A DNA stretch of 64,000 bases from Nocardia sp. CC227C (lineage in GTDB: Bacteria > Actinomycetota > Actinomycetes > Mycobacteriales > Mycobacteriaceae). The notes beneath the pieces are model-generated. The model was not told the origin of the DNA, did not search any database, and was given only the letters and a program-made list of their open reading frames with translations. The stretch covers positions 62,001 through 126,000 of the forward strand of contig NZ_JASITE010000003.1 of assembly GCF_030767025.1 (NCBI RefSeq), written 5' to 3'. Positions 33,173 through 41,422 of the stretch are shown piece after piece. A program made the translations under genes and the position numbers. Position 1 is the first letter of the stretch. The number at the start of each line of letters is the position of its first letter.

Positions 33173-33222
33173 GCGGGGGAGCGGTGGCCGCGTGGTCGGA
33201 GCCCGGCGAGGCGGCGGCATGA
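33169..33222 (+). other. 17-codon linking ORF between the two ABC ATPase genes
   Basis: An ATG overlapping the stop of the first ATPase gene (ATGA at 33169) opens a 17-codon frame, MSGGAVAAWSEPGEAAA. Its stop (33220-33222) in turn overlaps the ATG of the second ATPase gene at 33219. The start regions at 33163 and 33213 are near repeats (GCNGC-ATGAGCGGGG). It may pass ribosomes from one gene to the next; it is too short to call a protein with confidence. Confidence 0.4.
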
Positions 33223-33986
33223 GCGGGGTACGGACGAGCGCCGCCGGGCGGTCGGTGGGGTCGCCGGAGGGGCCGTTCCTCACCGTCGACGACGTGCACG
33301 CCGGATACGGCGGGGCGCGGGTGCTGCACGGGGTCGACTTCGCGGTGCGTCGCGGCGAGGTGTGCGCGGTGCTCGGACCCAATGGGGCGGGCAAGACCAC
33401 CCTGTTGCGGGCGCTGTGCGGAATGGTGAAGGTGCGCGGTGAGATTCGGCTCGACGGCATCGAGATAACGGGGCGCGCACCGGAATCGGTGGCGCGACTG
33501 GGTGTCGCCCACGTCCCCGAGGGACGGGGCACCTTCCCGGCGCTGACCGTCGAGGAGAACCTGCGGGTCGGGGCCTACACCCGGCGCGACCGCACCCGCG
33601 TGGACGCCGACCTGGCCCGGGTCTTCGACTTCTTCCCGGTGCTGCGGGAGAAGCTGGCCGAACCCGCGGGCAGCCTGTCCGGCGGTCAGCAGCAGATGCT
33701 GGCCATCGGCCGCGCGCTCATGCTGCGGCCCCGGCTGCTGCTGCTCGACGAACCCTCCCTCGGACTCTCGCCCCTGGTCACCCAGGAGCTCTTCCAGATC
33801 GTGCACACCATCAACGCCGAGGAACGCACCACCGTGATAGTCGTCGAACAGAACGCGCACCTGGCGCTGAAGATCGCCCAGCACGCGCATGTGCTCGAGG
33901 CCGGGCGAATCGTGTTGTCCGGCACCGCCGCCGCCATCCGCGCCGACGACCAGGTCGCGCGGTCCTACCTGGGATACCGGGTGTGA
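33219..33986 (+). CDS. HAAT-family ABC importer ATP-binding protein (LivF-like)
   Basis: A 255-residue ATPase with Walker A VLGPNGAGKTTLLRALCGM and the LivF-type Q-loop ARLGVAHVPEGRGTFPALTVEENLRVGAYTR. The signature is a clean SLSGGQQQMLAIGRALM, with Walker B LLLLDEPSLGLSPLVTQELF and switch region VIVVEQNAHLALKIAQHAHVLEAG. It pairs with the LivG-like ATPase to form the heterodimeric motor. Its stop overlaps the next gene start (GTGA at 33983). Confidence 0.94.
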   Translation: MSGVRTSAAGRSVGSPEGPFLTVDDVHAGYGGARVLHGVDFAVRRGEVCAVLGPNGAGKTTLLRALCGMVKVRGEIRLDGIEITGRAPESVARLGVAHVPEGRGTFPALTVEENLRVGAYTRRDRTRVDADLARVFDFFPVLREKLAEPAGSLSGGQQQMLAIGRALMLRPRLLLLDEPSLGLSPLVTQELFQIVHTINAEERTTVIVVEQNAHLALKIAQHAHVLEAGRIVLSGTAAAIRADDQVARSYLGYRV

Positions 33987-34870
33987 TCGTGTCCGGACCC
34001 CTGCAACAGCTCATCGAAGGGCTCAGCGCCGGTGCGATCTACGCCGGTCTGGCGCTGGCCATGGTGCTCATCTATCGGTTCACCGGCATCGTCAACTTCG
34101 CCCAGGGCGAGCTCGCCATGTTCTCCGCCTTCCTGGCCTGGCAGTTCACCGAGATGGGCATGCCGTTCTGGCAGGCGCTCATCGCCACGCTGGTCGTCTC
34201 GTTCCTCGGCGGCATGCTCATCGAACGGGTGGTGATCCGGCCCGTCGAGGGCGCACCCGAACTCACCCTGGTGATCGTCACCGTCGGGTTGTACTTCTTC
34301 GTCAACGCCGCGGCCGGATGGATCTGGTCCTACCAGGTGAAGTCCTTCCCGAATCCCTTCCCCGACGGTGCTTTACGCGCCGGGGGAGTGACCGCCGGAT
34401 ACGGCAGCCTCGGGGTGATCGCGGTGGTGGCGCTGGTCATGGCGCTCATCTACCTGCTCTTCCGCTACACCAAGATCGGCCTCGCCATGCGGGCGGTGGC
34501 GAGCAATCCCGTCTCGGCGCGGCTGTCCGGTATTCGGGTCGGCGTCGTCCTGGCCCTCGGCTGGGGACTGTCCGCCCTGGTCGGGGCGGTCTCCGGGGTG
34601 CTGTCGGCGCCCGTGCTCTTTCTCGAACCCAACATGATGGGAGGGGTTCTCATCTACGCCTTCGCCGCCGCCACGCTGGGTGGCTTCGACAGTCCGGGCG
34701 GCGCGGTGGCCGGTGGCCTCATCGTCGGCGTCGCCGAAACCCTCACCGGCGCTTACGTGGACGCCATCGGCACCGAACTCAAGATCGGTGTGCCGCTGGT
34801 GATCATCCTCGGCGTCCTGCTGCTGCGCCCACAGGGGCTGTTCGGGCGAGCGGTGGTGGAGCGGGTATGA
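33983..34870 (+). CDS. HAAT-family ABC importer permease (LivH-like)
   Basis: A 295-residue permease with about eight hydrophobic segments. It starts LQQLIEGLSAGAIYAGLALAMVLIYRFTGIVNFAQGELAMFSAFLAW, the hallmark LivH N-terminus (NFAQGE), and includes IGLAMRAVASNPVSARLSGIRVG, the cytoplasmic coupling loop, and LGGFDSPGGAVAGGLIVGVAETL. It starts with GTG within the preceding stop (GTGA) and ends in an ATGA overlap with the next permease gene. Confidence 0.94.
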   Translation: MIVSGPLQQLIEGLSAGAIYAGLALAMVLIYRFTGIVNFAQGELAMFSAFLAWQFTEMGMPFWQALIATLVVSFLGGMLIERVVIRPVEGAPELTLVIVTVGLYFFVNAAAGWIWSYQVKSFPNPFPDGALRAGGVTAGYGSLGVIAVVALVMALIYLLFRYTKIGLAMRAVASNPVSARLSGIRVGVVLALGWGLSALVGAVSGVLSAPVLFLEPNMMGGVLIYAFAAATLGGFDSPGGAVAGGLIVGVAETLTGAYVDAIGTELKIGVPLVIILGVLLLRPQGLFGRAVVERV

Positions 34871-35922
34871 GCGACGAGACTACCGTGATGGCCGAGAACA
34901 GCGCGGCCGCAATTTCTTCCGGTCCGCCGGATCGTCCTCGGACCGCCTGGCCGGTGCGCCACCGGAACCTGGTGGCCGCGCTGGTGCTGCTGGGCGTCGC
35001 CTGCTACGCGCCTTTCCAGCTCGCGCCCTTCCACACCTTCCAGCTGTCCATGGCGCTGGTGTACGCCATCGCCCTGCTCGGCCTGAACCTGCTGGTGGGG
35101 CAGACCGGGCAGATCTCGCTGGGGCACGGCGCGTTCCTGGCCATCGGCGCGTACACCACCGCCGTGCTGCTGGATCGCTGGGACGTACCGCATTTCGCGA
35201 CCCTGCCGGTGGCCGCCGCACTGACCTTCGTGCTCGGCTACGGGCTCGGCGTGCCCGCGCTGCGGCTGCGCGGGCTCTATCTGGCCCTGGTCACCCTGGC
35301 CATCGCCATCTTCCTGGTACCGCTGCTCAAGCGCTTCGAAACGCTGACCGGCGGTTCCATGGGGCTCACCGTGGGCAAGCCGGAGGCGCCCGCGTGGACC
35401 GGGCTGGCCGAGGACCAGTGGCTGTACCTGCTGACCCTCGCGGTCGCGGCGGTGAGCTACCTGTTCGTCGCCGGGGTGGTGCGCTCGCGAGTCGGCCGGG
35501 CACTCAACGCCATTCGCGATCACGAGACGGCGGCGGAGGTGATGGGCGTGCGGCCCGCGCACTACAAGACCCTCGCGTTCGCCTGGAGCGCCATGTTCGC
35601 CGGGATCGCGGGCTGTGTCTACACCTGGGTGATCGCCTTCGTCTCGCCCGACTCCTTCGCCACCGGCCTGTCCATCACGCTGCTGGCCGGGCTGGTCGTC
35701 GGCGGACTGGGCTCGCTGTGGGGGCCGCTGCTGGGCGGGCTGTTCGTCATGTACGTCCCCGGCCTCGCCCAGGACGTCAATCAGGCCGCGCCCGGCGTGG
35801 TCTTCGGACTGCTGCTCATCGCGGTCATGTACCTCGCACCGACCGGATTGGCCGGACTCGCCGACCGGGCGGGGCAGTGGACAGGAAAACTCGTTCGGAA
35901 AGGGAAAGCCAATGCGCACTGA
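34867..35922 (+). CDS. HAAT-family ABC importer permease (LivM-like)
   Basis: A 351-residue permease. After a 30-residue hydrophilic N-terminus, HTFQLSMALVYAIALLGLNLLVGQTGQISLGHGAFLAIGAYT is the LivM signature (GQISLGHGAF). GRALNAIRDHETAAEVMGVRPAHYKTLAFAWSAMFAGIAG is the coupling loop. GLVVGGLGSLWGPLLGGLFVMYVP and VVFGLLLIAVMYLAPTGLAGL close the protein. It overlaps the binding-protein gene by 11 bp. Confidence 0.94.
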   Translation: MSDETTVMAENSAAAISSGPPDRPRTAWPVRHRNLVAALVLLGVACYAPFQLAPFHTFQLSMALVYAIALLGLNLLVGQTGQISLGHGAFLAIGAYTTAVLLDRWDVPHFATLPVAAALTFVLGYGLGVPALRLRGLYLALVTLAIAIFLVPLLKRFETLTGGSMGLTVGKPEAPAWTGLAEDQWLYLLTLAVAAVSYLFVAGVVRSRVGRALNAIRDHETAAEVMGVRPAHYKTLAFAWSAMFAGIAGCVYTWVIAFVSPDSFATGLSITLLAGLVVGGLGSLWGPLLGGLFVMYVPGLAQDVNQAAPGVVFGLLLIAVMYLAPTGLAGLADRAGQWTGKLVRKGKANAH

Positions 35923-37162
35923 GGCCATTCGCGTCATCGGAGCCACGGCGGCCGTGCTGCTCGCGGCGACCGCCTGCGGTGGACGCGGCGAGGGTGACGG
36001 CACCGTCGCCCAGGGCGACTGCAAGGGACAGCAGACGGTCGGCATCACCGACTCGAGTATCGAACTCGGCGGCGTCTACCCGCTCTCCGGCCCGGCATCG
36101 GCCTACGGGGAGATACCCAAGGGCGTGCGGGCCTACTTCGACTACATCAATGCCGAGCACGGCGGAATCGACGGCCGCACGGTCGAATACCAGGTGCGCG
36201 ACGACGGCTACCAGCCGCCCAAAACCGTGGAGGAGGTGCGCCGCCTGGTCGAACAGGACCAGGTGTTCGCCATCTTCCAGACCCTGGGCACCCCCACCTC
36301 CTCCGCCGTCTGGGACTACCTGAACCAGCGCGAGGTGCCGCAGATCTTCGTCGCCGGCGGAGCCACCAAATGGGGCGCGGACACCGAACATCCGTGGACC
36401 ATCGGCTGGCAGCCCAGCTATCGGGCCGAGGGCCGGGCCTTCGCGGAATTCGTGAAGCAGGAGCGGCCCGACGCCACCGTCGCCGTGCTCTATCAGAACG
36501 ACGACTTCGGAAAAGACCTGCGCGACAACTTCGTCGAAGCCATCGGCGGCAGCGGGGTGCGGGTGGTGGCCGAACAGAGTTACGAGGTCACCGATCCCAC
36601 CGTCGATCCGCAGCTGCGGAATCTGGCCAACTCGAAAGCCGATGTGCTGCTCAACTTCTCGACACCCAAGTTCGCTTCCCAAGCGCTGGCCGGGGACGCC
36701 CGCAACCCGGACTGGAATCCGCTGCACATCCTGTCCATGGTGTCCAACTCGCTCAGCGTGCTGAAACCGGTCGGGCTGGAGGATGTGCAGGGCGTGGTGT
36801 CCGGTGCGTTCACCAAGGATCCGGCCGATCCGCGCTGGGCCGACGATCCGGCCATCACGCTCTACAGGGAGAAACTGGCCACCTACGCCCCGGGCGCGGA
36901 CCCGACCAATACCTACACCCTGATCGGCTGGGCCGCCGCCGACAGCTTCGCCAAGACCTTCGCATCCGCGAAATGCGCCACCCGCGAAGGACTCAGCGCC
37001 GCGGCGCGGTCGCTGTCCGGCGTGCAGATCGACACCCTGCTACCCGGAATCACCCTCACCACCGGACCCGACGACGCCTTCCCCATGGAAGGCGTGCAGA
37101 TCCAGCGTTTCGAGGACGACCACTGGACCGCCGTCGGCCCCGTCATCGACACCAGCGAATAA
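35912..37162 (+). CDS. Substrate-binding lipoprotein of the HAAT ABC importer (LivK-like)
   Basis: A 416-residue periplasmic-binding-protein type I. The signal peptide ends in a lipobox LLAATAC with Cys22, so the mature protein is lipid-anchored outside the membrane. Then ITDSSIELGGVYPLSGPASAYGEIPKGVRAYFDYINAEHGGIDGRTVEYQVRDDGYQPPKTVEEVRRLV is the classic amino-acid/amide binding N-lobe. The hinge region TPTSSAVWDYLNQREVPQIFVAGGATKWG and VAVLYQNDDFGKDLRDNF follow. The ligand is unknown; the neighbouring acyl-CoA synthetases, lipases and PucR genes argue that it need not be a branched-chain amino acid. Confidence 0.93.
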   Translation: MRTEAIRVIGATAAVLLAATACGGRGEGDGTVAQGDCKGQQTVGITDSSIELGGVYPLSGPASAYGEIPKGVRAYFDYINAEHGGIDGRTVEYQVRDDGYQPPKTVEEVRRLVEQDQVFAIFQTLGTPTSSAVWDYLNQREVPQIFVAGGATKWGADTEHPWTIGWQPSYRAEGRAFAEFVKQERPDATVAVLYQNDDFGKDLRDNFVEAIGGSGVRVVAEQSYEVTDPTVDPQLRNLANSKADVLLNFSTPKFASQALAGDARNPDWNPLHILSMVSNSLSVLKPVGLEDVQGVVSGAFTKDPADPRWADDPAITLYREKLATYAPGADPTNTYTLIGWAAADSFAKTFASAKCATREGLSAAARSLSGVQIDTLLPGITLTTGPDDAFPMEGVQIQRFEDDHWTAVGPVIDTSE

Positions 37163-37231
37163 CCCCGTCCCCGCGACCCGTCCAGTCCCTACAACCCGTT
37201 CAGCCTCTCGACCGGATCAACGAGGATCACC

Positions 37232-37987
37232 ATGAAGTTCCGTACCACCGTCCTGACGGCCGCGCTCGCCACCATCGCTCTCGGGGTCGCCGCGGGCCCC
37301 GGCCATGCCGCACCCGCGCCCACCCAGACCGAGGTGCACTACGAGATCGGCCGCCAAGGCGATTCGGCCGTCCTGACCACCAGCGACGGCGCGCTGCGGA
37401 CCGTCGGCGACCAACTGGTGCTGACCGCGGCCGACGGCACCCCGGTGGCGGCCGTGCCGCTGACCTACCGCATGAACGACACCGCGTATCCGATCACGGC
37501 GCGCATCGACGGCGGCACCGCGGTGCTGACGCCACAGCGGGACGGTGGCACCCCGGTGGCCGATATCGCCGCCGGTGAGATCGTCACCGCCGACCGGGCC
37601 GCCGCGCCCGTCGCGGAATCGCTCACGCCCCGCGATCAGGCGGCGCTGGGCACCCTGGCCCAGCGCCTCACCATCGGCAGCGCCATCAGCGCCGTCATCG
37701 GCGCGGTGGTCGGCGGCGGCATCGGCTGTCTGGTCGGCGGCGCGGCCGGCGCGACCATCGCCAGCCCGGTCATCGCCCTGCTGCTGCCCTTCGTCGGCGC
37801 CGCCATCGCCGGCTGCGTCATGGGCGCCGCCACCCTCGGCGCCGTCGGCGGCATGGTCGGCCTGGTCACGGTGGGCGGCCCCCTCGCCCTCTTCTCCGCC
37901 TTCCAATACTTCAGCACCATCCTCTCCCCCTGCCCGCCCGAACTCCCCGCCTGCAAGAACCCGATGACCCCCGCCCCGCGCAAGTAG
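37232..37987 (+). CDS. Secreted protein with hydrophobic glycine-rich C-terminal region (DUF8020-like)
   Basis: A 251-residue exported protein. The signal peptide is MKFRTTVLTAALATIALGVAAGPGHA, cleaved before APAP. The mature N-terminal part is a small beta-rich domain ([70 protein letters not shown]). The C-terminal part is a glycine-zipper-like hydrophobic stretch (SAISAVIGAVVGGGIGCLVGGAAGATIASPVIALLLPFVGAAIAGCVMG). Four Cys may form disulphides. Many such paralogues occur in Nocardia; the function is unknown. It follows the importer operon by 69 bp and may be co-transcribed. A hairpin at 38041-38072 ends the unit. Confidence 0.82.
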   Translation: MKFRTTVLTAALATIALGVAAGPGHAAPAPTQTEVHYEIGRQGDSAVLTTSDGALRTVGDQLVLTAADGTPVAAVPLTYRMNDTAYPITARIDGGTAVLTPQRDGGTPVADIAAGEIVTADRAAAPVAESLTPRDQAALGTLAQRLTIGSAISAVIGAVVGGGIGCLVGGAAGATIASPVIALLLPFVGAAIAGCVMGAATLGAVGGMVGLVTVGGPLALFSAFQYFSTILSPCPPELPACKNPMTPAPRK

Positions 37988-38040
37988 TCCCACCGGCCCG
38001 CCCACGTGGTCGGTATGCCCCTGCTGACCACGCGGGAGGA

Positions 38041-38072
38041 CGATCGCCGCACCCGCACGGGTGCGGCGATCG
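38041..38072 (+). terminator. Hairpin terminator
   Basis: A 14-bp perfect stem (38041-38054 with 38059-38072) and a 4-nt loop GCAC, located 54 bp after the secreted protein gene and 88 bp before the next gene. No T-tract. Confidence 0.8.
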
Positions 38073-38159
38073 GTGTTCGACGCGGTGCACGCGGGCTGCC
38101 ACGATCGGGGTTCTCAGGTGCTGATGGGAGGATTCGGGGTGGACAGAACAGGAGGAACG

Positions 38160-38945
38160 ATGCCCGACGCAGCACCCGAAACCCCGATCTACGAGCAGGC
38201 GCACCCGACCATCGGCGGGTACATGCGGCAGCAGCGCTTGTTGCAGGGACTCACGCAGAAGCAGGTGGCCGACGCGCTGTTCATGTCCAAGTCCGCGTAT
38301 CAGAAATACGAGAACGAGGAACGCAATCCCACGGTGCCGGTGATCCGGCAATGGTGCGACGCGCTCGATCTGCGATACGACAAACGCCGCCGGGTGATGT
38401 CGATCGTGATGGGAGAGTTGGCGCCCTGGGCCGTGGGTTCGCCGGAGGCCATCACGCCCGACGCTCTCGAATTCATCGACTCCATGCCGTATCCGGCATA
38501 TCTGCACCGGGTGCCCCAGTACGACGTGCTGGCGGCGAATGCGGCCGCCAATGAGATGTGCCCCTTCCTGGACCCGGCGTTGGGCACGCCGGAGCGGCCG
38601 ATCAATGTGATCGTGCAGATGATGACCGATCCGCGCGCCGAGAAGATCCTGGTCAACTGGGAGCCCATCGTGCATCGGATGATCTATGGGCTACGCGAAT
38701 TCTCGGCCGGTGTGGTTCCCGCCGCGGAGGTAGCCGCTGTCTATGAAGCCTGCCGCTCTCACTCGCGATTCGAATACATGTGGAACAACCCCATGGATCC
38801 GGCCGTCTTCGACGACGATCACGTCATCATGCTGGATCCTTCGGGCCGACAGACGAATTGGCGCATGCGCTCGCTGCAGTCGTTGCATCCCTGGTGCGAC
38901 TACGAGATCTTCCTGCTGACTCCGCGATCGGCCCCCGCGCCGTGA
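38160..38945 (+). CDS. XRE-family regulator with MmyB-like ligand-binding domain
   Basis: A 261-residue regulator. The helix-turn-helix is TIGGYMRQQRLLQGLTQKQVADALFMSKSAYQKYENEERNPTVPVIRQWCDAL. The C-terminal MmyB-like (PAS-related) domain includes FIDSMPYPAYLHRVPQYDVLAANAAANEMCPFLDPALGTPERPINVIVQMMTDPRAEKILVNWEPIV. A late RSHSRFEYMWNN ... VIMLDPSGRQTNWRMRSLQS follows. Such proteins often bind fatty acids or small hydrophobic signals and control natural-product or stress genes. The ATG at 38160 has a strong AGGAGG site. It stands alone between two hairpin terminators. Confidence 0.9.
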   Translation: MPDAAPETPIYEQAHPTIGGYMRQQRLLQGLTQKQVADALFMSKSAYQKYENEERNPTVPVIRQWCDALDLRYDKRRRVMSIVMGELAPWAVGSPEAITPDALEFIDSMPYPAYLHRVPQYDVLAANAAANEMCPFLDPALGTPERPINVIVQMMTDPRAEKILVNWEPIVHRMIYGLREFSAGVVPAAEVAAVYEACRSHSRFEYMWNNPMDPAVFDDDHVIMLDPSGRQTNWRMRSLQSLHPWCDYEIFLLTPRSAPAP

Positions 38946-39074
38946 GCAGGGGCACAGCACACGAAATGTGTGTCATCCCAGGCTTGACGGGAGCGGGGTT
39001 CGGATCAGAACCTCGATGAGCCGGTGGTGTCCGAAGGGGGGTCACCACCGTGTGCGTGTGTTCACCACAGGATT

Positions 39075-39106
39075 CGGCGCGCGGGACACCGTCGTCCCGC
39101 GCGCCG
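39075..39106. terminator. Bidirectional hairpin terminator
   Basis: A 13-bp perfect stem (39075-39087 with 39094-39106) with a 6-nt loop between the convergent XRE regulator and nitronate monooxygenase genes. Confidence 0.8.
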
Positions 39107-39121
39107 CATCGGCGCTTGCCG

Positions 39122-40198
39122 TCAGTCTCGGCGCGATTGCGGATCGCCGGGAGCGTGGAGCGGGCGAATTCGCTTCGACAGCGTCCGCTCCAGGGCGGTT
39201 TTCGCATCCTCCGACAGTTGTCGCACCAGGTCGCCCGCCGGTAGGTCGGTGCCGAGGGTGTGGCTCTGCCCGGCCCAGAGGTTGACGGCGTCGGGGTTGT
39301 GCTCGGCTCGGGCCGCGGCGCGCAGGGGGGCGGTGGCGTGGTGGATTTCGGGGTAGGCGGCGGGGGCGTCGGGGTGGTCGAGCAGGAAGCGGTTGCGTAG
39401 GCCGCGGGCGCGGCGGCCGGTGAAGGCGCGGGTGAGCATGGTGGGGGTGTCGAGGGTGACGGCATCGCGCAGCAGCGCCGGGGTACCGGCCTCCGGGCAG
39501 CGCAGGAAGGCGGTGCCGAGTTGGGCGGCGGCCGCGCCCGCGGTGAGCGCGGCGGCCACGGCCGCGCCGGTCGCTATCCCGCCCGCCGCGACGATCGGCG
39601 TCTCCATCGCCGCGGTGAGCAGTTGCAGCAGTGCGAGCAGGCCGAGCGGGTCGGTGGCGTCGTCTGCCGGACGGTCCGCGAACGAGCCGCGGTGTCCGCC
39701 CGCCTCACTGCCCTGCGCGATGAGCGCGTCCGCGCCCGCCGCCACCGCCAGTCGTGCCTCGGCGACCGAGGTGACCGTCACCCACACCTCGGATCCGGCC
39801 GCGCGCAGCCGGGCGATCTCGGCGGCCGAGGGGCAGCCGAAGGTGCACGACACCACCGGCACCGGCGCGTCGGTCAGCAGGTCGAGTTTGGCCGCCCAGT
39901 CGTCGGTGTCGTGGCGCGGCTCGCCGACGGGGAAGTCGCGGCGCAGTTCCTCGAGATAGCGGGTGTAGGCCGCGGCGGGCGTGGGCGCGGCGGGGACGAA
40001 GAGGTTCACGCCGAACGGCGCGGCGGTCAGCTCCCGGGTGCGGGCGATGCGTGCGGCGGTGTCGGCGGCGGAGAGGTAGCCCGCGGCCAGGAAGCCGAGA
40101 CCGCCCGCGTTCGACACCGCGGCGGTGAGTTCGGGAGTGGAGGGTCCGCCCGCCATGGGGGCCGACACGATGGGGGTGCGCAGCTCGTCCAGAAGCAT
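39122..40198 (-). CDS. Nitronate monooxygenase-family protein
   Basis: A 358-residue FMN-binding TIM-barrel protein of the 2-nitropropane dioxygenase family. Landmarks are LRTPIVSAPMAGGPSTPELTAAVSNAGGLGFLAAGYLS (N-terminal FMN contacts), PVPVVSCTFGCPSAAEIARLRAAGSEVWVTVTSVAEARLAVAAGADALIAQGSEAGGHRG (catalytic His in GGHRG), PIVAAGGIATGAAVAAALTAGAAAAQLGTAFLRCPE (phosphate-binding loop) and AFTGRRARGLRN. It would oxidise alkyl nitronates, relieving inhibition by compounds such as propionate 3-nitronate. The minus-strand promoter region carries a tandem 15-bp repeat at 40235-40264. Confidence 0.93.
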   Translation of the reverse strand: MLLDELRTPIVSAPMAGGPSTPELTAAVSNAGGLGFLAAGYLSAADTAARIARTRELTAAPFGVNLFVPAAPTPAAAYTRYLEELRRDFPVGEPRHDTDDWAAKLDLLTDAPVPVVSCTFGCPSAAEIARLRAAGSEVWVTVTSVAEARLAVAAGADALIAQGSEAGGHRGSFADRPADDATDPLGLLALLQLLTAAMETPIVAAGGIATGAAVAAALTAGAAAAQLGTAFLRCPEAGTPALLRDAVTLDTPTMLTRAFTGRRARGLRNRFLLDHPDAPAAYPEIHHATAPLRAAARAEHNPDAVNLWAGQSHTLGTDLPAGDLVRQLSEDAKTALERTLSKRIRPLHAPGDPQSRRD

Positions 40199-40234
40199 GC
40201 GCCCAGTGTGCTCCGGATGACTTCGAGGTCACGG

Positions 40235-40264
40235 CGCGGGCGGTATGTACGCGGGCGGTATGTA
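40235..40264. repeat. Tandem 15-bp direct repeat in nitronate monooxygenase promoter
   Basis: CGCGGGCGGTATGTA occurs twice back to back, ending 66 bp upstream of the gene's ATG. A 15-bp period is close to one and a half helical turns; the element could be an operator or a simple duplication. Confidence 0.65.
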
Positions 40265-40499
40265 ACAGCACGGGCCGTCCCCTCGATGCGTGTCGTCCGG
40301 TTTGTCGGGTGTCCGGGTCTCGCGCGGAAACCGCAGGTAGAAGGCATGTGTCCAGTTGGTTTCCGACGAAGGGATAGGACTGAGTACCCAAATTTCGGCC
40401 AAGCAAGGTTGCGGAATGGTCACGACGGAGTACAGTTTCCGTCACAGCGATGCCGAATCGTTACCGGAAGCATCACCACCCGAACGCTAGGACAAAGCT

Positions 40500-41366
40500 T
40501 TGGCTCAGCACCGAGAGAACTCGAACTCCGTGTCAGTTATGGATTTGCTGGGCGAGAACGCGGGTGGCGTCCGGGCCAACCGCCGGCATCGTGCCGAGCC
40601 GAGCACCGCCGACCGGGTGAAGGTCGCCGCCGGTGCCGCGGTCGCCGCGGGCGCGCTCATCGGCAGCGCCAGCCAGTTGGTGCCCGCGCTGGCCAATGCC
40701 GCGCCGGTGCCCGGCAACAACGCCGAGAAGCGCGCCGCCGAGGACACCGATCTGAGCCTCGCCACCCAGACCTTCGAGCAGGCCACTCAGGCCGAGGCTC
40801 CGGCTCCGGAGGCCCCCGCCGCGCCCGACGCACAGGCCGCCCCCATCGCGGGCCAGGCCGCCCCCTTCGGCCTGAGCAATCTGCCGCCCGAGGTCGCCGC
40901 CCCGCTGGCCCAGGCCGAGCAGACCCTCAAGAGCCTGCAACAGCAGTTCGCCCCCGCCCCGGCCGTAGCGCCGGTGGCCGGTCAGATCAGTTCCGGTTTC
41001 GGCAGCCGCTGGGGCGCCATGCACTACGGCGTCGACTTCGCCGACGCCCTGGGCGCGCCGATCAAATCCGTCATGAGTGGCACCGTCGTCGAGGCTGGTC
41101 CGGCCTCCGGCTTCGGCCTGTGGGTGCGCATCCTGCAGGACGACGGCACCACCGCCGTCTACGGCCACGTCAACGACATGCTGGTGCACGAGGGCCAGCG
41201 TGTGAACGCGGGCGACGTCATCGCCACCGTCGGCAATCGCGGTCAGTCCACCGGCCCGCACCTGCATCTGGAGATCTGGGATGCCGCGGGCAACAAGATG
41301 GATCCGCTGCCGTGGTTGGCCAGCAAGGGCGTCGTCATGCAGCAGCAGTGGGGCCCGGGCCTGTAG
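40500..41366 (+). CDS. Secreted M23-family metallopeptidase (peptidoglycan endopeptidase)
   Basis: A 288-residue exported protein. A 35-residue hydrophilic start precedes a hydrophobic signal-like stretch (VKVAAGAAVAAGALIGSASQLVPALANAAPVPG). A linker rich in Ala, Pro and Glu (about residues 95-160) follows, then the LytM domain: SGFGSRWGAMHYGVDFADALGAPIKSVMSGTVVEAGPASGFGLWVRI ... TVGNRGQSTGPHLHLEIWD. Zinc ligands are His in MHYGVD with Asp, and the second His of HLHLE. The enzyme would cut peptide cross-links in the cell wall. It starts with TTG at 40500 after TAGGACAAAG. The 235-bp leader upstream (40265-40499) has no gene; I could not fit a known riboswitch to it. Confidence 0.92.
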   Translation: MAQHRENSNSVSVMDLLGENAGGVRANRRHRAEPSTADRVKVAAGAAVAAGALIGSASQLVPALANAAPVPGNNAEKRAAEDTDLSLATQTFEQATQAEAPAPEAPAAPDAQAAPIAGQAAPFGLSNLPPEVAAPLAQAEQTLKSLQQQFAPAPAVAPVAGQISSGFGSRWGAMHYGVDFADALGAPIKSVMSGTVVEAGPASGFGLWVRILQDDGTTAVYGHVNDMLVHEGQRVNAGDVIATVGNRGQSTGPHLHLEIWDAAGNKMDPLPWLASKGVVMQQQWGPGL

Positions 41367-41383
41367 ATCGTCAGGCGCCCGTG

Positions 41384-41414
41384 CCGGGACGGTTTCCGGA
41401 CCGACGCGTCCCGG
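41384..41414 (+). terminator. Hairpin between M23 peptidase and LuxR-type regulator
   Basis: An 8-bp stem, CCGGGACG (41384-41391) with CGTCCCGG (41407-41414), and a 15-nt loop. It ends 9 bp before the regulator's GTG start, so it could be a terminator or could limit ribosome access to the next gene. Confidence 0.45.
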
Positions 41415-41422
41415 TGGGTGCG

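Noticed and set aside
40265..40499. A possible c-di-AMP (ydaO-type) riboswitch before the M23 peptidase
   Set aside because: The gene context is right, but I could not find the conserved core sequences of that class, so no riboswitch is called.
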